64,000 nt of DNA, from NCBI GenBank assembly GCA_963751595.1, contig CAVVVC010000003.1:1-64000 (forward strand), given 5' to 3'. The first letter of the stretch is position 1. Each line of letters starts with the position of its first letter. The notes beneath the pieces are model-generated. The model ran no database searches. It was not told where the DNA came from and saw only the letters and a program-made list of their open reading frames with translations. Positions 25,361-34,456 of this stretch are shown piece by piece. The stretch is from JAHEGP01 sp963751595. GTDB taxonomy: Bacteria > Pseudomonadota > Gammaproteobacteria > Pseudomonadales > JAHEGP01. Position numbers and translations under genes: made by a program.

Positions 25361-25759
25361 ATGTCTGAATTTGATGCCTTTGGCGCACAGCCAACCGACC
25401 TGACAATCGCCGATGAGACGCTGGTTATCTCACCGATTCGCGTCGGCGAGATTCCAAAAATCCTGTCGGCGATCAAGCCGTTCAGCGATCAGCTGATGGC
25501 GGATCAGATCGATTGGCTGGGAATCATCACCCAACACGGCGACAGCCTGTTGGCGGCAATCGCGATTGCTGCCCGTAAACCGCAGGACTGGGTGGAGGCA
25601 TTGTCCTTGGACGATGCCATTACTCTCGCCACGGCACTGTTTGAGGTGAATGCCGATTTTTTCGTGCAACGGGTGGTGCCGACACTGCAGCAGGCCGCCG
25701 GCCGAATCAACACACAGATCAACGATCGTCTGGCTGGCATCTTGCCATCCAACGGCTGA
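25361..25759 (+). CDS. Tail assembly chaperone, first frame (DUF6631-like)
   Basis: A 132-residue protein: SEFDAFGAQPTDLTIADETL, VISPIRVGEIPKILSAIKPF, SLLAAIAIAARKPQDWVEAL, TALFEVNADFFVQRVVPTLQ. It sits between tube and tape measure, where lambda encodes gpG, the chaperone that coats the tape measure. The following small frame would be the gpT-like extension. From about 25699 to 25776 the minus-one frame is open and runs into that frame, so a fused product by slippage is possible; I see no classic slippery heptamer. Confidence 0.65.
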   Translation: MSEFDAFGAQPTDLTIADETLVISPIRVGEIPKILSAIKPFSDQLMADQIDWLGIITQHGDSLLAAIAIAARKPQDWVEALSLDDAITLATALFEVNADFFVQRVVPTLQQAAGRINTQINDRLAGILPSNG

Positions 25760-25776
25760 TCCGTTCAGGGCATCGC

Positions 25777-25947
25777 ATGCCCGACATTCTGAACTACACA
25801 CTGGCGCAGTTTAGCGCTTACCTCGAAGCCGATCTGCAGTTGGAGTTTGAGCAGGCAAGCCTGCAACTGACACTACTTGCGGTTGGTGCCCAGGGTGATC
25901 GACGTTCCATCGAACGCTTACAACAGGAGCTGGATCGTGCGCGTTAA
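25777..25947 (+). CDS. Tail assembly chaperone, second frame
   Basis: A 56-residue frame: MPDILNYTLAQFSAYLEADL, QLEFEQASLQLTLLAVGAQG, DRRSIERLQQELDRAR. YTLAQF plus a helical tail is typical of the T part of tail chaperones. The ATG at 25777 has only CAGGG as ribosome-binding sequence. Upstream, the same frame stays open (…IQRLIRSGHR), which suggests expression as a minus-one frameshift fusion with the preceding protein. It overlaps the start of the next gene by 11 bases. Confidence 0.5.
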   Translation: MPDILNYTLAQFSAYLEADLQLEFEQASLQLTLLAVGAQGDRRSIERLQQELDRAR

Positions 25948-26363
25948 TTTGCAAGCCTCCGGACTATTTAATCCCAGCCAACTCAATGCTTGGTCGACCG
26001 CCAAACGCAAAGCCATTCGTGATGCGGTGAAGCGTGGCATGCAAAGCGGTGGCCGCGATGTTCGGGACGCGGCACGCAGCCAGATGCGCAGTGCCTTTAA
26101 GGTTCAAAAGGCAAGCTTTGTCTCCTCCATGCAAAGCAAGGTAATCGATAAGAAGCCTGAACGCCTGCCGGCATTAAAGATCGGCAGCAAGATCCCTTGG
26201 TTGGGTATTCACGAGAAAGGCGGTGTTGTCTCCGGCAAACTGCTCATTCCGTTGCTGCCGGGGCGGATTGGACCGAAGCGTTTTCGGGCGGTCGTGGATG
26301 GACTGATGCGCTCGGGCAATGCCTATTTCATTCAGAAAAACGGCCAGGTCATTTTGATGGCCG

Positions 26364-28048
26364 GTAACTACTCACCCCTCCATCAAAAAAAGCTTGACAG
26401 GTTTTTTCGCCGCATCCTTTTCGTAAATCCAGATGGCAGCCAAATGCGCAGCGTGTAGCGGCACAGTGCCGGCATAAGCATTGATCTTCATGGTTACGAA
26501 AAAGCACTAGTCGAGACCATTTTTCTTGCTCCTGCGCCTTCCTGAGTTGCCGAAAAAACCCATGATATATTGCGTTATCGACGCAATCGTACCGCAACGA
26601 AATGGCCAGCATTAATACCTCCTCGGTTCGTGAAGAACTTGACCGGCTGAAAAACGAATTCAAGCGACTGTCTTCTGAACAGAAGATTTCTGGTGAAATC
26701 ACATTGCTGATGAGCAGTATGCTCACGCTGCTGGAACTGATTTGCGCGATCTTTCTGGAGAAGTCGACCACTAAAAATAGCCAGAACTCCAGCAAGCCCT
26801 CGTCTCAAACGGACAAGGATGAAACAGCACTGGGTCAGCCTGGTAGCAAGGCAAAAGGCAAGACGGAACGCCGGCAGTCCGCTTACAACACGCGCACCAT
26901 CGAAACGACAAGCGTTGCAGTGGTGAGCACCTGCGATATCTGTGGTGAAGATCTCACCGGCACCGCCTGCCTTAAACATGAGCGGCGCACCAAAATCGAT
27001 ATCATTTTTGAGAAGACGGTCGAGCATGTGGATGCCGAGATCAAGCACTGCTCAGTCTGTTCTGCCGAGGTCAAAGGCCAGTTTCCTTCGGACATGCCCG
27101 GGCCGTTGCAATATGGCAATGGGTTGAAGGCCTACGTGATTAACCTGCTGGTCTGCCAGATGGTCGCATTGAACCGGGTACAAAAAGCAGTGAGCGCGAT
27201 GATCGGCCAGGTGATCTCCGAAGCGACCCTGCTCAAGTACGTCCTGCGACTCCACGAGGCGCTGGCCGACTGGGAGAAGGATGCGATCAGGCAGCTATTG
27301 CAGAGCCCTGCGATGCACGTGGATGAGACGTCGTTGCGAGTTGATCAGAAAAATCACTGGATACATGTCTATGCAGCCGATGACATCACCTTGAAACGAC
27401 TGCATCGAAAACGGGGCAAGGAAGCGATAGAGGCGATTGATATCATTCCTCGATACGGCGGCGTGATCATCCATGATTGCTGGGCATCCTATTTATCCTA
27501 TGCACATTGCGGACACGGTTTGTGCGGATCGCACCTGTTGCGTGAGCTGACGTTTATCGTCGAGTCCAATGGTTATATCTGGGCAAAAAATATGAAGCGC
27601 GCCCTGCAGGAAACCTGCAAGGCTGTTTCGGCAAGCCCTGACAAGTGTCTCCGCGATGACGCCTACGCGAACTTGCAGAAACGCTATCGGGCTATTTTGA
27701 CGCGCGGCGAGAAGGAACTTCCGGCGATACCGGACAGGCCGCAGGGAAAGCGCGGGAAAATGGCTAAGTCGGACGCACACAACTTGTGGGAGCGACTCAA
27801 AGAGCACGAGCAAGCGGTATTATTGTTTGCCAAAGAGGGCCATGTGGCTTTCACCAACAACCGTGCCGAGCGGGATCTTCGAATGTCGAAGGTCAAGCAG
27901 AAAGTATCCGGTTGTTTCAGAAACAGCCAATACGCTGACGCCTATTGTCGAATATCCAGTTACCTGCAGACCATGGCGAACAAGGGGCACAACCCGCTGA
28001 TTGCCATTCAGATGGCACTGGCAGGGGAGATAGGGGGCGAGTAGTTAC
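26364..28048 (+). mobile_element. IS66-type insertion sequence, TnpC only (1685 bp)
   Basis: The ends are inverted repeats: GTAACTACTCACCCC at the left and its counterpart, complement of GTAACTACTCGCCCCC, at the right. The 8-bp direct repeat GATGGCCG flanks it on both sides (26356-26363 and 28049-28056), as IS66 members make. It carries a single transposase gene of the TnpC type; the accessory tnpA and tnpB genes of classical IS66 are absent, which places it with the ISBst12-like subgroup. The intact ends and duplication suggest a fairly recent insertion. Confidence 0.9.
26602..28044 (+). CDS. IS66 family transposase (TnpC)
   Basis: A 480-residue DDE transposase. N-terminal coiled coil (EELDRLKNEFKRLSSEQKIS), a linker with NSQNSSKPSSQ, a zinc finger CDICGEDL ... 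CSVCSAEV, then the catalytic domain: MHVDETSLRVDQKNHWIHVY (first Asp), GGVIIHDCWASYL (second Asp) and FTNNRAERDLRMSKVKQKVS (Glu in the NRAERDLR motif). All key residues are present, so it should be active. The stop lies four bases before the right end of the element. Confidence 0.9.
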   Translation: MASINTSSVREELDRLKNEFKRLSSEQKISGEITLLMSSMLTLLELICAIFLEKSTTKNSQNSSKPSSQTDKDETALGQPGSKAKGKTERRQSAYNTRTIETTSVAVVSTCDICGEDLTGTACLKHERRTKIDIIFEKTVEHVDAEIKHCSVCSAEVKGQFPSDMPGPLQYGNGLKAYVINLLVCQMVALNRVQKAVSAMIGQVISEATLLKYVLRLHEALADWEKDAIRQLLQSPAMHVDETSLRVDQKNHWIHVYAADDITLKRLHRKRGKEAIEAIDIIPRYGGVIIHDCWASYLSYAHCGHGLCGSHLLRELTFIVESNGYIWAKNMKRALQETCKAVSASPDKCLRDDAYANLQKRYRAILTRGEKELPAIPDRPQGKRGKMAKSDAHNLWERLKEHEQAVLLFAKEGHVAFTNNRAERDLRMSKVKQKVSGCFRNSQYADAYCRISSYLQTMANKGHNPLIAIQMALAGEIGGE

Positions 28049-28270
28049 GATGGCCGAAAACATCCGAGAAAACAACAGCCAACTATCGCGTTTCAAGCGT
28101 GCGGAACGCTCCCGTACCGGCGCCAAGCGGCTGCAACGCGGTCAGGAAATCCCGATCGCGGTGTTGGTGAAATCGGTAAAACTCAAACGTCGACTGGATC
28201 TGGCTGGTAGCGTAAAGCGTGCAATGCCGCAACTCATTAAAGCAATCGAACGAGAACTGGCGAAAACCTG

Positions 28271-30982
28271 ATGGCAAACAACCGAGCACAACTGCTGATC
28301 ACCGCTGTCGATCAGACGCGGGGTGCCTTTGATTCCATCAAGCGCAACCTCGGCGATCTAGGCAATGCGGCACGTTCCATCAATGGTTTGTTGGGTACGT
28401 TGGGGTTGGCCGTATCTGCCGCAGGCCTCGGTGCCTTGGTAAAGTCCTCGCTGGATTCGGCTGACTCCCTGTCCAAACTGTCACAGCGCGTGGGGATCAC
28501 CGTTGAATCGCTTTCGACGCTGATTCCCGTGGCTGAGCTCTCCGGCGTATCGGCTGAGAAGTTTGAAGGTGGTCTGCGCAAGCTCGCCACACGGATGCTG
28601 GAAGCCGCGACCGGTACCGACGATGCGGTGCGCAGCTTTGCGGCAGTTGGCGTTGCCTTTCAAAATCAGGATGGCTCACTGCGAGCCACTGATCAGGTCT
28701 TGCTGGATCTGGCTGAACGTTTCCAGAGTTTGCCGGATGGCGCCGAGAAAACCGCGATCGCGGTAGAGCTGTTCGGTAAGTCCGGTGCCGACCTGATCCC
28801 GTTCTTGAACCAAGGGCGAGATGGCGTTGAAGCGTTGTCCGAGGAAATGGTTTCCCTTGGGCTCCAGTTGGGAGGCGATACCGCCGTTCAGGCCGAAGTA
28901 TTTAATGATGCCCTAGCGAAAATCCGTATGGCGGTTTCCGCCATTGGCAATCGCATCATCGAAGCCTTTTTACCCGCCATGAATGACATGGCGATGGGTA
29001 TGGTCGAGTCGGCCAAACAAGGCGGCACCTTACGCTCCATTCTGGATGGCATCCTGCTGATGCTTAAGACGCTGGCGCTGGGTGCAGCCACAGTCGGCAA
29101 AGCCTTCGTTGCTTTGGGTGAAGCCATCGGCGGCAGTCTTGCTGCTGCGGCCACGGCCTTGTCCGGTGACCTTCAGGGCGCCAAGGCCATCATGGCCGAT
29201 CTCAAAGGCGATCTGGTCGAGCAGCTCGATGAGCTAGCCCGTTTTCGGGACAACCTTTTCGAACCTCAGGCAACGCCCGTCGTAGTGCCACCGCCAGCGA
29301 TAGTCCCGGAAACCACTGGACCATCGACCGGCATCATTGAGCAATTAACGCCGGATGATCGCTCCGCCGAACGAGCCGCCAGCGCGAGGCTTGCCTTGGC
29401 AGCTACTCAAGCCGACACCGAGCTGAAGTTGCTGAAAGCCTCGCTGGCCAGCCAGGCACAAGCGCTGGATCTGGCACTCCAAGATCGGCTGGTTTCGATC
29501 AGCGCGTATTACGCCGAAAAGACCGACATCGAAACCCGGGAACTGGATGCGGAGCTGACTCGCACCAGAACCCAACTGGCTGAGCAACAACGGCTCGCCA
29601 ACACGGCAGCGGATGACAGTGATCGCCTTAAAGCCAGTGCTGAAATCACCAAGATCGAAGCCGAGCTGATTGCGCTCAACCAACGCCGAGCCAGCATCGC
29701 GCAAACCAATGCGCGCGCGTCGGCACAAGCGGAACGCGAATTGGCAGATGCCTTAACACAAGCTCGCCAGGAGTTGGCGCAGCTCACTGGGCAAACAACG
29801 ACTGGCGATCGGACTGCTGCGATAGAACGCAGTTACCAGGATTTGAAAGCAAGACTGCTGGCCGAAGGCGATGCCGATGGCATTGCCTTGATCGACCAAC
29901 TGATTAACGTCAAAGCGGCGCAGGCAAACCTCGGCGCTTTGGAGGCTGAGTGGCGGCTGGTCACTGAGCGTTTGCGCAATGCTCAAGAAGCCATCGCCAT
30001 TCAGCAACAATCGGGGCTTTTGACCGAAGCCCAGGCGCGAGAGCAGATCGTTCTGCTTCAGCAGCAATCGGCTACCGAAATGGAGCGTTTGCTGCCTTCT
30101 ATGCAGCAAGCGGCAGAGGCCATCGGTCCTGATGCAGTGGTGCGGGTGCAAGCCTGGCGCAACGAGCTGGAACGTACCCAGCTGGCAGTGGATGAGCTGG
30201 CGCCTTTGTGGAATCGAATCGGCGAAAGCTTTGGTTCGGTGCTGAACGGCATGATCACCGGCGCACAGACCTGGCGCAGTGCGCTGGCCAGTATCTTTCA
30301 GCAAGTGGCCGATGCCTTTTTGCAACAGTTGGTTATCCAACCGTTTCAGCAATGGATCGCTATGCAGGCGCGAATGCTGGCCATCAAGCTTGGCTTTGTG
30401 CAGCAGGAGCAGGTCATTGATGCTGCGGCCAGCACGACCAAAGTGGCCCAGAAGTCTGCTGAAACTACAGCGGTGGTATCGATGGATGCTGCCAAAGCCG
30501 GTGCTGGCGCAGCCGCATCGCAGGCATCGATTCCCTATGTGGGGCCGGTGCTCGCGGTGGCGGCCATGATCGCCATGGTTGCGGCGGTGATGGGCTTGCT
30601 TGGTAACGTGAAGAAGTTTGCTTCCGGCGGCTTAGTTTCAGGTCCCGGCACATCAACTTCGGATTCGATACCGGCACGCTTGTCGGCGGGTGAATTCGTG
30701 ATGAATGCAGCGGCGGTTAAGCGGGTGGGTGTGGATTTTCTGCAATCACTCAACGGATTGTCGCAGGGGCCGCGCGTACCCGGCAACGCTCTGGCGTTTG
30801 CAGCCGGTGGTCTGGTACCGGATGCGCCACCACAGGCTGCATCCCAAGGCCAAGCGGTGCGCATCGTCAACGTGGTCGATCCTGCTATGGCAGCGGACTA
30901 CCTCAACTCCTCATCCGGTGAAAAAACCATTCTCAATATTTTGCAGCGCAATGCCGGCGCCGTTCGGCAAGTGCTCAGTTAA
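28271..30982 (+). CDS. Phage tail tape measure protein
   Basis: A 903-residue protein, the largest in the phage part. N-terminal ITAVDQTRGAFDSIKRNLGD and GLLGTLGLAVSAAGLGALVK are characteristic of tape measures; long helical/coiled-coil stretches fill the middle (about residues 370-620), and a hydrophobic segment (PYVGPVLAVAAMIAMVAAVM, about 757-776) precedes a glycine-rich FASGGLVSGPGTSTSDSIPA motif with RLSAGEFVMNAAAVKRVG, the usual C-terminal signature. It sets tail length and may help DNA entry. ATG 28271 overlaps the DUF6441 stop (TGATG). Intact. Confidence 0.85.
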   Translation: MANNRAQLLITAVDQTRGAFDSIKRNLGDLGNAARSINGLLGTLGLAVSAAGLGALVKSSLDSADSLSKLSQRVGITVESLSTLIPVAELSGVSAEKFEGGLRKLATRMLEAATGTDDAVRSFAAVGVAFQNQDGSLRATDQVLLDLAERFQSLPDGAEKTAIAVELFGKSGADLIPFLNQGRDGVEALSEEMVSLGLQLGGDTAVQAEVFNDALAKIRMAVSAIGNRIIEAFLPAMNDMAMGMVESAKQGGTLRSILDGILLMLKTLALGAATVGKAFVALGEAIGGSLAAAATALSGDLQGAKAIMADLKGDLVEQLDELARFRDNLFEPQATPVVVPPPAIVPETTGPSTGIIEQLTPDDRSAERAASARLALAATQADTELKLLKASLASQAQALDLALQDRLVSISAYYAEKTDIETRELDAELTRTRTQLAEQQRLANTAADDSDRLKASAEITKIEAELIALNQRRASIAQTNARASAQAERELADALTQARQELAQLTGQTTTGDRTAAIERSYQDLKARLLAEGDADGIALIDQLINVKAAQANLGALEAEWRLVTERLRNAQEAIAIQQQSGLLTEAQAREQIVLLQQQSATEMERLLPSMQQAAEAIGPDAVVRVQAWRNELERTQLAVDELAPLWNRIGESFGSVLNGMITGAQTWRSALASIFQQVADAFLQQLVIQPFQQWIAMQARMLAIKLGFVQQEQVIDAAASTTKVAQKSAETTAVVSMDAAKAGAGAAASQASIPYVGPVLAVAAMIAMVAAVMGLLGNVKKFASGGLVSGPGTSTSDSIPARLSAGEFVMNAAAVKRVGVDFLQSLNGLSQGPRVPGNALAFAAGGLVPDAPPQAASQGQAVRIVNVVDPAMAADYLNSSSGEKTILNILQRNAGAVRQVLS

Positions 30983-31001
30983 TTGCAGGAAGTAGATACT
31001 C

Positions 31002-31832
31002 ATGACCGCGTATGTGGGCTATGTCGATAACACAACGATGCTCGCGCATCACCAAATGCTGGAGCTGATCCGGGATGTGTGTCTGGCGGAGGGGTGGACC
31101 ATTCTTCGCTACGACATCGCTCTGACCAATCGTGAGTTGATCATGATGGCGCCGGGACTTTCAGGTAACGAGCAGATTTTCTGCGGTGTTTATTGCTATC
31201 AGGATGACACCAAGGACTATTACAACCTGGCGGTCGCCACCATGAAAGGCTATGTGTCGGCGAACACCTTTCTGACTCAACCAGGTATTTCACCGGTGTG
31301 TGGAGTGCCGGCGCACAACCAGCGAATTGATTACTGGTTGTCGGTCAACGGGCAACGATTGAATGTGGCCATGAAAGTGGGCACGCCGGTGTATGAGTCC
31401 TTTGCCATCGGCAAGTTCTTCCCTTACGCATCACCCGGGCAGTACCCACAGCCCTTGTTTGCAGCTGGCATGCTGAGTGGTGCACCGGCGACACGCTATT
31501 CGGATACCAGCCACTCCATGCCGTGGAAAGGTAACCGCAACAATCTGCGCATGCACTTCAACGATGGCACCTGGAAAACGCCGCTGACCATGCCTTGGGG
31601 CAATAGCACCATGGCCAATAACGTGCGGCCGGCCGACAACACCTACGCGCTGTATCCGGTGATGCTCTACGACAGCGGCAATATCTATGGCGCCATCGAT
31701 GGCATTTTTCATATCACCGGCTTCGATAACGTAGTGGAAAACACCCTCACCATCGATGGTAAAAACTACGTGGTAATTCAGGACGTCGCCCGTACTTCTT
31801 TTGGTGACTACTACGCCTTGGAGCTCAGCTGA
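31002..31832 (+). CDS. Putative tail-tip protein, unknown
   Basis: A 276-residue protein, beta-rich, aromatic and with no signal or membrane segment: MTAYVGYVDNTTMLAHHQML, ...GWTILRYDIALTNRELIMMA, EQIFCGVYCYQDDTKDYYNL, ...HFNDGTWKTPLTMPWG, and GAIDGIFHITGFDNVVENTL near the end. It follows the tape measure gene and shares style with the next gene; both probably belong to the baseplate or tip. I do not recognise a named family. Confidence 0.55.
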   Translation: MTAYVGYVDNTTMLAHHQMLELIRDVCLAEGWTILRYDIALTNRELIMMAPGLSGNEQIFCGVYCYQDDTKDYYNLAVATMKGYVSANTFLTQPGISPVCGVPAHNQRIDYWLSVNGQRLNVAMKVGTPVYESFAIGKFFPYASPGQYPQPLFAAGMLSGAPATRYSDTSHSMPWKGNRNNLRMHFNDGTWKTPLTMPWGNSTMANNVRPADNTYALYPVMLYDSGNIYGAIDGIFHITGFDNVVENTLTIDGKNYVVIQDVARTSFGDYYALELS

Positions 31833-32271
31833 TGCCGTATGTAACCGGTCTGGCCAACTCAGCCAGCGATTTATTGAATGCGGTTGTCACCGCTGGCACT
31901 GATAATGGCTGGAGCTGGGATGCCACTAACAGTGTGCTGCACAAAGGCCCGATTTATGGACGCCTCAGTACCAGCGGGTTGAATTTTTTAGTGCAAGCGG
32001 CGCTTGGCTACAGCGGTGCAACTCTGGACACGCCAGCGGTCAAACTGGTCGGCATTACCGATCGCCTGCGCCAATCCGGTAATACGCTGCTCAGCTACCC
32101 GGTGACCTATCACATTTTTGTGCATACGGATCCTGACGACATCATCCTCGCGGTGAATTATCAGGTGATGTGGTGGCAATGGTTGGCACTGGGTCAGGCA
32201 CGTACCTTCCCCCGGTGTCAGGATAGATGTCGCCTCTAATTTTCATTTAATGAACGTTAGAGGAAAGAGTA

Positions 32272-32769
32272 ATGAGAGGAAAAACCTATTACACCGAAGC
32301 ATTCCGTCAGCAAGCACTGGAGAAAGTTTATACTCGCGGTAGCCGCACAGTGAAAGCAGTTGCGGAAGAATTAAACATTAACCCATGGACCTTGAAGAAC
32401 TGGATGAGATTACCTGAAAAGTCATCGACTAAGAAAGAGGTTGTATCCGCAAAACGTCCCAATGACAGGAGTCGTGCCGAGCGCCTCAAACTGTTACTGG
32501 ACAGCCATGGATTGGACGATGAGGCGCTGAATGCCTTTTGCCGCGAGAGAGGGATATTCCGCCATCATCTGGAGCAATGGCAAGTGGAGTTTGAATCCGG
32601 TACAGCGGTGATTTCGTCATCCGACCGTACGGAGCTGCGCGAACTGAAAGAAACCAATAAGGCGTTGGCACGCGAATTGAGGCGCAAGGAAAAAGCGCTC
32701 GCGGAAACTGCTGCATTATTGGTGCTCCAAAAAAAGTACCAGGCGCTCTGGGAGGACAAGGACGATTGA
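32272..32769 (+). CDS. IS3 family transposase OrfA
   Basis: A 165-residue protein with an N-terminal helix-turn-helix (EAFRQQALEKVYTRGSRTVK, AVAEELNINPWTLKNWMR) that binds the element ends, a second HTH-like segment (DDEALNAFCRERGIFRHHLE) and a leucine-zipper-like tail (ELRELKETNKALARELRRKE, KALAETAALLVLQKKYQALW). A slippery A AAA AAG heptamer (32730-32736) lies in frame just before its end; the minus-one frame is open from there into orfB, so the fused OrfAB transposase can be made by slippage. Confidence 0.85.
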   Translation: MRGKTYYTEAFRQQALEKVYTRGSRTVKAVAEELNINPWTLKNWMRLPEKSSTKKEVVSAKRPNDRSRAERLKLLLDSHGLDDEALNAFCRERGIFRHHLEQWQVEFESGTAVISSSDRTELRELKETNKALARELRRKEKALAETAALLVLQKKYQALWEDKDD

Positions 32770-33833
32770 TCCCACTTTCAGAGCGCCAACAGATTGTGCA
32801 GTGGATCGATGAGGCGAATGCAGCCGGTGCCCGTCGCAAGCCAGCCTGTGAATTGCTGGGGATATCCCCCCGCACGTTACAGCGCTGGTGCCAAGGCGAT
32901 GGGATAGGTAGCGATGCCCGCACGGTGCGCCAGTACGAACCGGAGAACAAGCTCAGTGATCAAGAACGTGAGGAGATATTAGCCGTGGCCAACTCGACAG
33001 AGTTTGCCCATATGCCACCGAGCCAGATTGTGCCTATATTGGCGGAGCGGGGCGAGTATATGGCCTCAGAGTCAACGTTCTATCGGGTACTACGCGATGC
33101 CAAGCAACTTCAATACCGTCAATCCAGTCGTCCCGCGACGGTGCGTCACAAACCAAAGGCGCTGCAGGCGACGGCGCCGAATCAGCTCTACAGTTGGGAT
33201 ATCACCTATTTGCCAACGACAATCAAAGGCGTATTTCTTTATCTGTACTTGTTCATGGATCTCTACAGCCGCAAGGTTGTCGGTTGGCAAGTCTATGAAC
33301 ACGAAAGCAGCGACTGGGCGGCGGAGATTCTGCACGACATTGTCCAGCGTGAGCATATCGACTGTGACCAGGTGACATTGCACTCGGATAACGGCGGCCC
33401 GATGAAAGGCGCAACCATGCTGGCGACCTTGCAGGCGCTGGGCATCATGCCCTCGTTCTCACGTCCCTCCGTCAGCAACGACAATCCTTATTCGGAGTCC
33501 TTATTCAAGACACTGAAATATCGCCCGGAATATCCCGCCCAGCCGTTCTCCGATGTGGCTGGTGCGCGCCAGTGGGTAGCGGGGTTTGTGGACTGGTACA
33601 ACCACGAGCATCGGCACAGTGCGATTCAGTTCGTTACGCCTGCCCAACGTCACGCAGGACTGGATGTCCAGATTCTGGCTCATCGGAAGAATGTCTACGA
33701 AGCTGCCAGAGCGAAACATCCTGAACGCTGGAGCCGGGAAACCCGTAACTGGGAGCCAGTAACGGTGGTATATCTGAATCCCGATAAATCGGACAAAAAC
33801 CATATACACGGCAGCCTCGAAAAGGCCGCATGA
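32766..33833 (+). CDS. IS3 family transposase OrfB (DDE integrase)
   Basis: A 355-residue frame from TTG 32766, overlapping orfA by four bases in the minus-one frame. N-terminal HTH_21-like segment (ACELLGISPRTLQRWCQGDG) and an rve integrase core: YSWDITYLPT (first Asp), LHSDNGGPMKG (second Asp) and NDNPYSESLFKTLKYRPEYP (Glu in SESLFKTLK), then WYNHEHRHSAIQFVTPAQRH. All three acidic residues are present. OrfB alone or OrfAB acts in circle formation and insertion. Confidence 0.88.
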   Translation: MIPLSERQQIVQWIDEANAAGARRKPACELLGISPRTLQRWCQGDGIGSDARTVRQYEPENKLSDQEREEILAVANSTEFAHMPPSQIVPILAERGEYMASESTFYRVLRDAKQLQYRQSSRPATVRHKPKALQATAPNQLYSWDITYLPTTIKGVFLYLYLFMDLYSRKVVGWQVYEHESSDWAAEILHDIVQREHIDCDQVTLHSDNGGPMKGATMLATLQALGIMPSFSRPSVSNDNPYSESLFKTLKYRPEYPAQPFSDVAGARQWVAGFVDWYNHEHRHSAIQFVTPAQRHAGLDVQILAHRKNVYEAARAKHPERWSRETRNWEPVTVVYLNPDKSDKNHIHGSLEKAA

Positions 33834-34456
33834 GTTATTACATCGAGGCGACAGTTACCTTGACAATTACCGCCTTTGGGGTGCAGGGAAATGGCATCTG
33901 GCATTGGGGCACCGCGACTTCGGATATCAGCACCAATGCCGGTGTGGCGATTGATTCCAATGGCAGCACCGGCAGTGGTGGTGGCAATACATCGGGTGCG
34001 CCTTTTTGGCAATCAAACGACACCAGTGGTGTGCAAGCCAGTTCGATCTATCTCGACTTCAATGGTCATGGCTGGTGGAACAACCCAACTGGTGTTTCAA
34101 CCGGCAATCCCAACAACGCTCGCGCCACCATCGCAGCAGGAACTCAGCTGACCACGCAACCCAATAACTGGAACGGCGAAGCGGTCCTGACTAGAGTGCA
34201 TATCATGGCGGCACAGCCCTCCAGTTTTTGGTCCCATGTGGCAGAGCTGCCGCACTTACGCATGACACGAAACGACAACATTGACGATGGCCAAATCATC
34301 ACTCTGGGAGCTGAGCGCTGGTTTATCGCACCGGTGTATCGCAAGAACACCACCGGTCGCAACGCATCGCCTTACAACCAGGCCAATCACTCGGGCACCG
34401 TCGCTATGGCAGTGCGCTATGACGGGCCGTAACACAGAGACTGTTCGGAGTTAATT

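Larger units (their letters stand above)
25937..28271 (+). pseudogene. DUF6441 minor tail protein interrupted by IS66
   Basis: Two parts of one gene flank the IS66-type element. The left part (GTG 25937 to 26363) reads VRVNLQASGLFNPSQLNAWS ... NAYFIQKNGQVILMA; the right part (28057-28271) reads ENIRENNSQLSRFKRAERSR ... AIERELAKT. Removing the element and one 8-bp copy restores 214 codons in frame, a 213-residue DUF6441 protein, normal for the family. DUF6441 proteins sit before the tape measure gene in siphophages; their role in tail assembly is not known to me. The insertion should abolish it, and the phage is then probably unable to make normal tails. Confidence 0.8.
32216..33865 (+). mobile_element. 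IS3 family insertion sequence (1650 bp)
   Basis: Ends: TGTCAGGATAGATGTCGCCT at the left and the complement of TGTCAAGGTAACTGTCGCCT at the right, 16 of 20 matching, starting TG and ending CA as IS3 elements do. It holds overlapping orfA and orfB in the usual IS3 arrangement. The flanks (CCCGG left, ATTAC right) show no direct repeat, so a deletion or a rearrangement next to the element is likely. Confidence 0.85.
31832..34432 (+). pseudogene. Phage tail protein gene interrupted by IS3
   Basis: The left part (31832-32215) reads MPYVTGLANSASDLLNAVVT ... LAVNYQVMWWQWLALGQART; the right part (33866-34432) reads ITAFGVQGNGIWHWGTATSD ... YNQANHSGTVAMAVRYDGP. Both parts are in the same frame, so joining at the IS3 ends gives about 316 residues without a target duplication to remove. 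Repeated Trp/Gly/Asn-rich strands suggest a tail-tip or receptor-binding protein, as for the preceding gene. A start ATG at 33830 inside the element end would allow translation of the right fragment alone. Confidence 0.7.
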
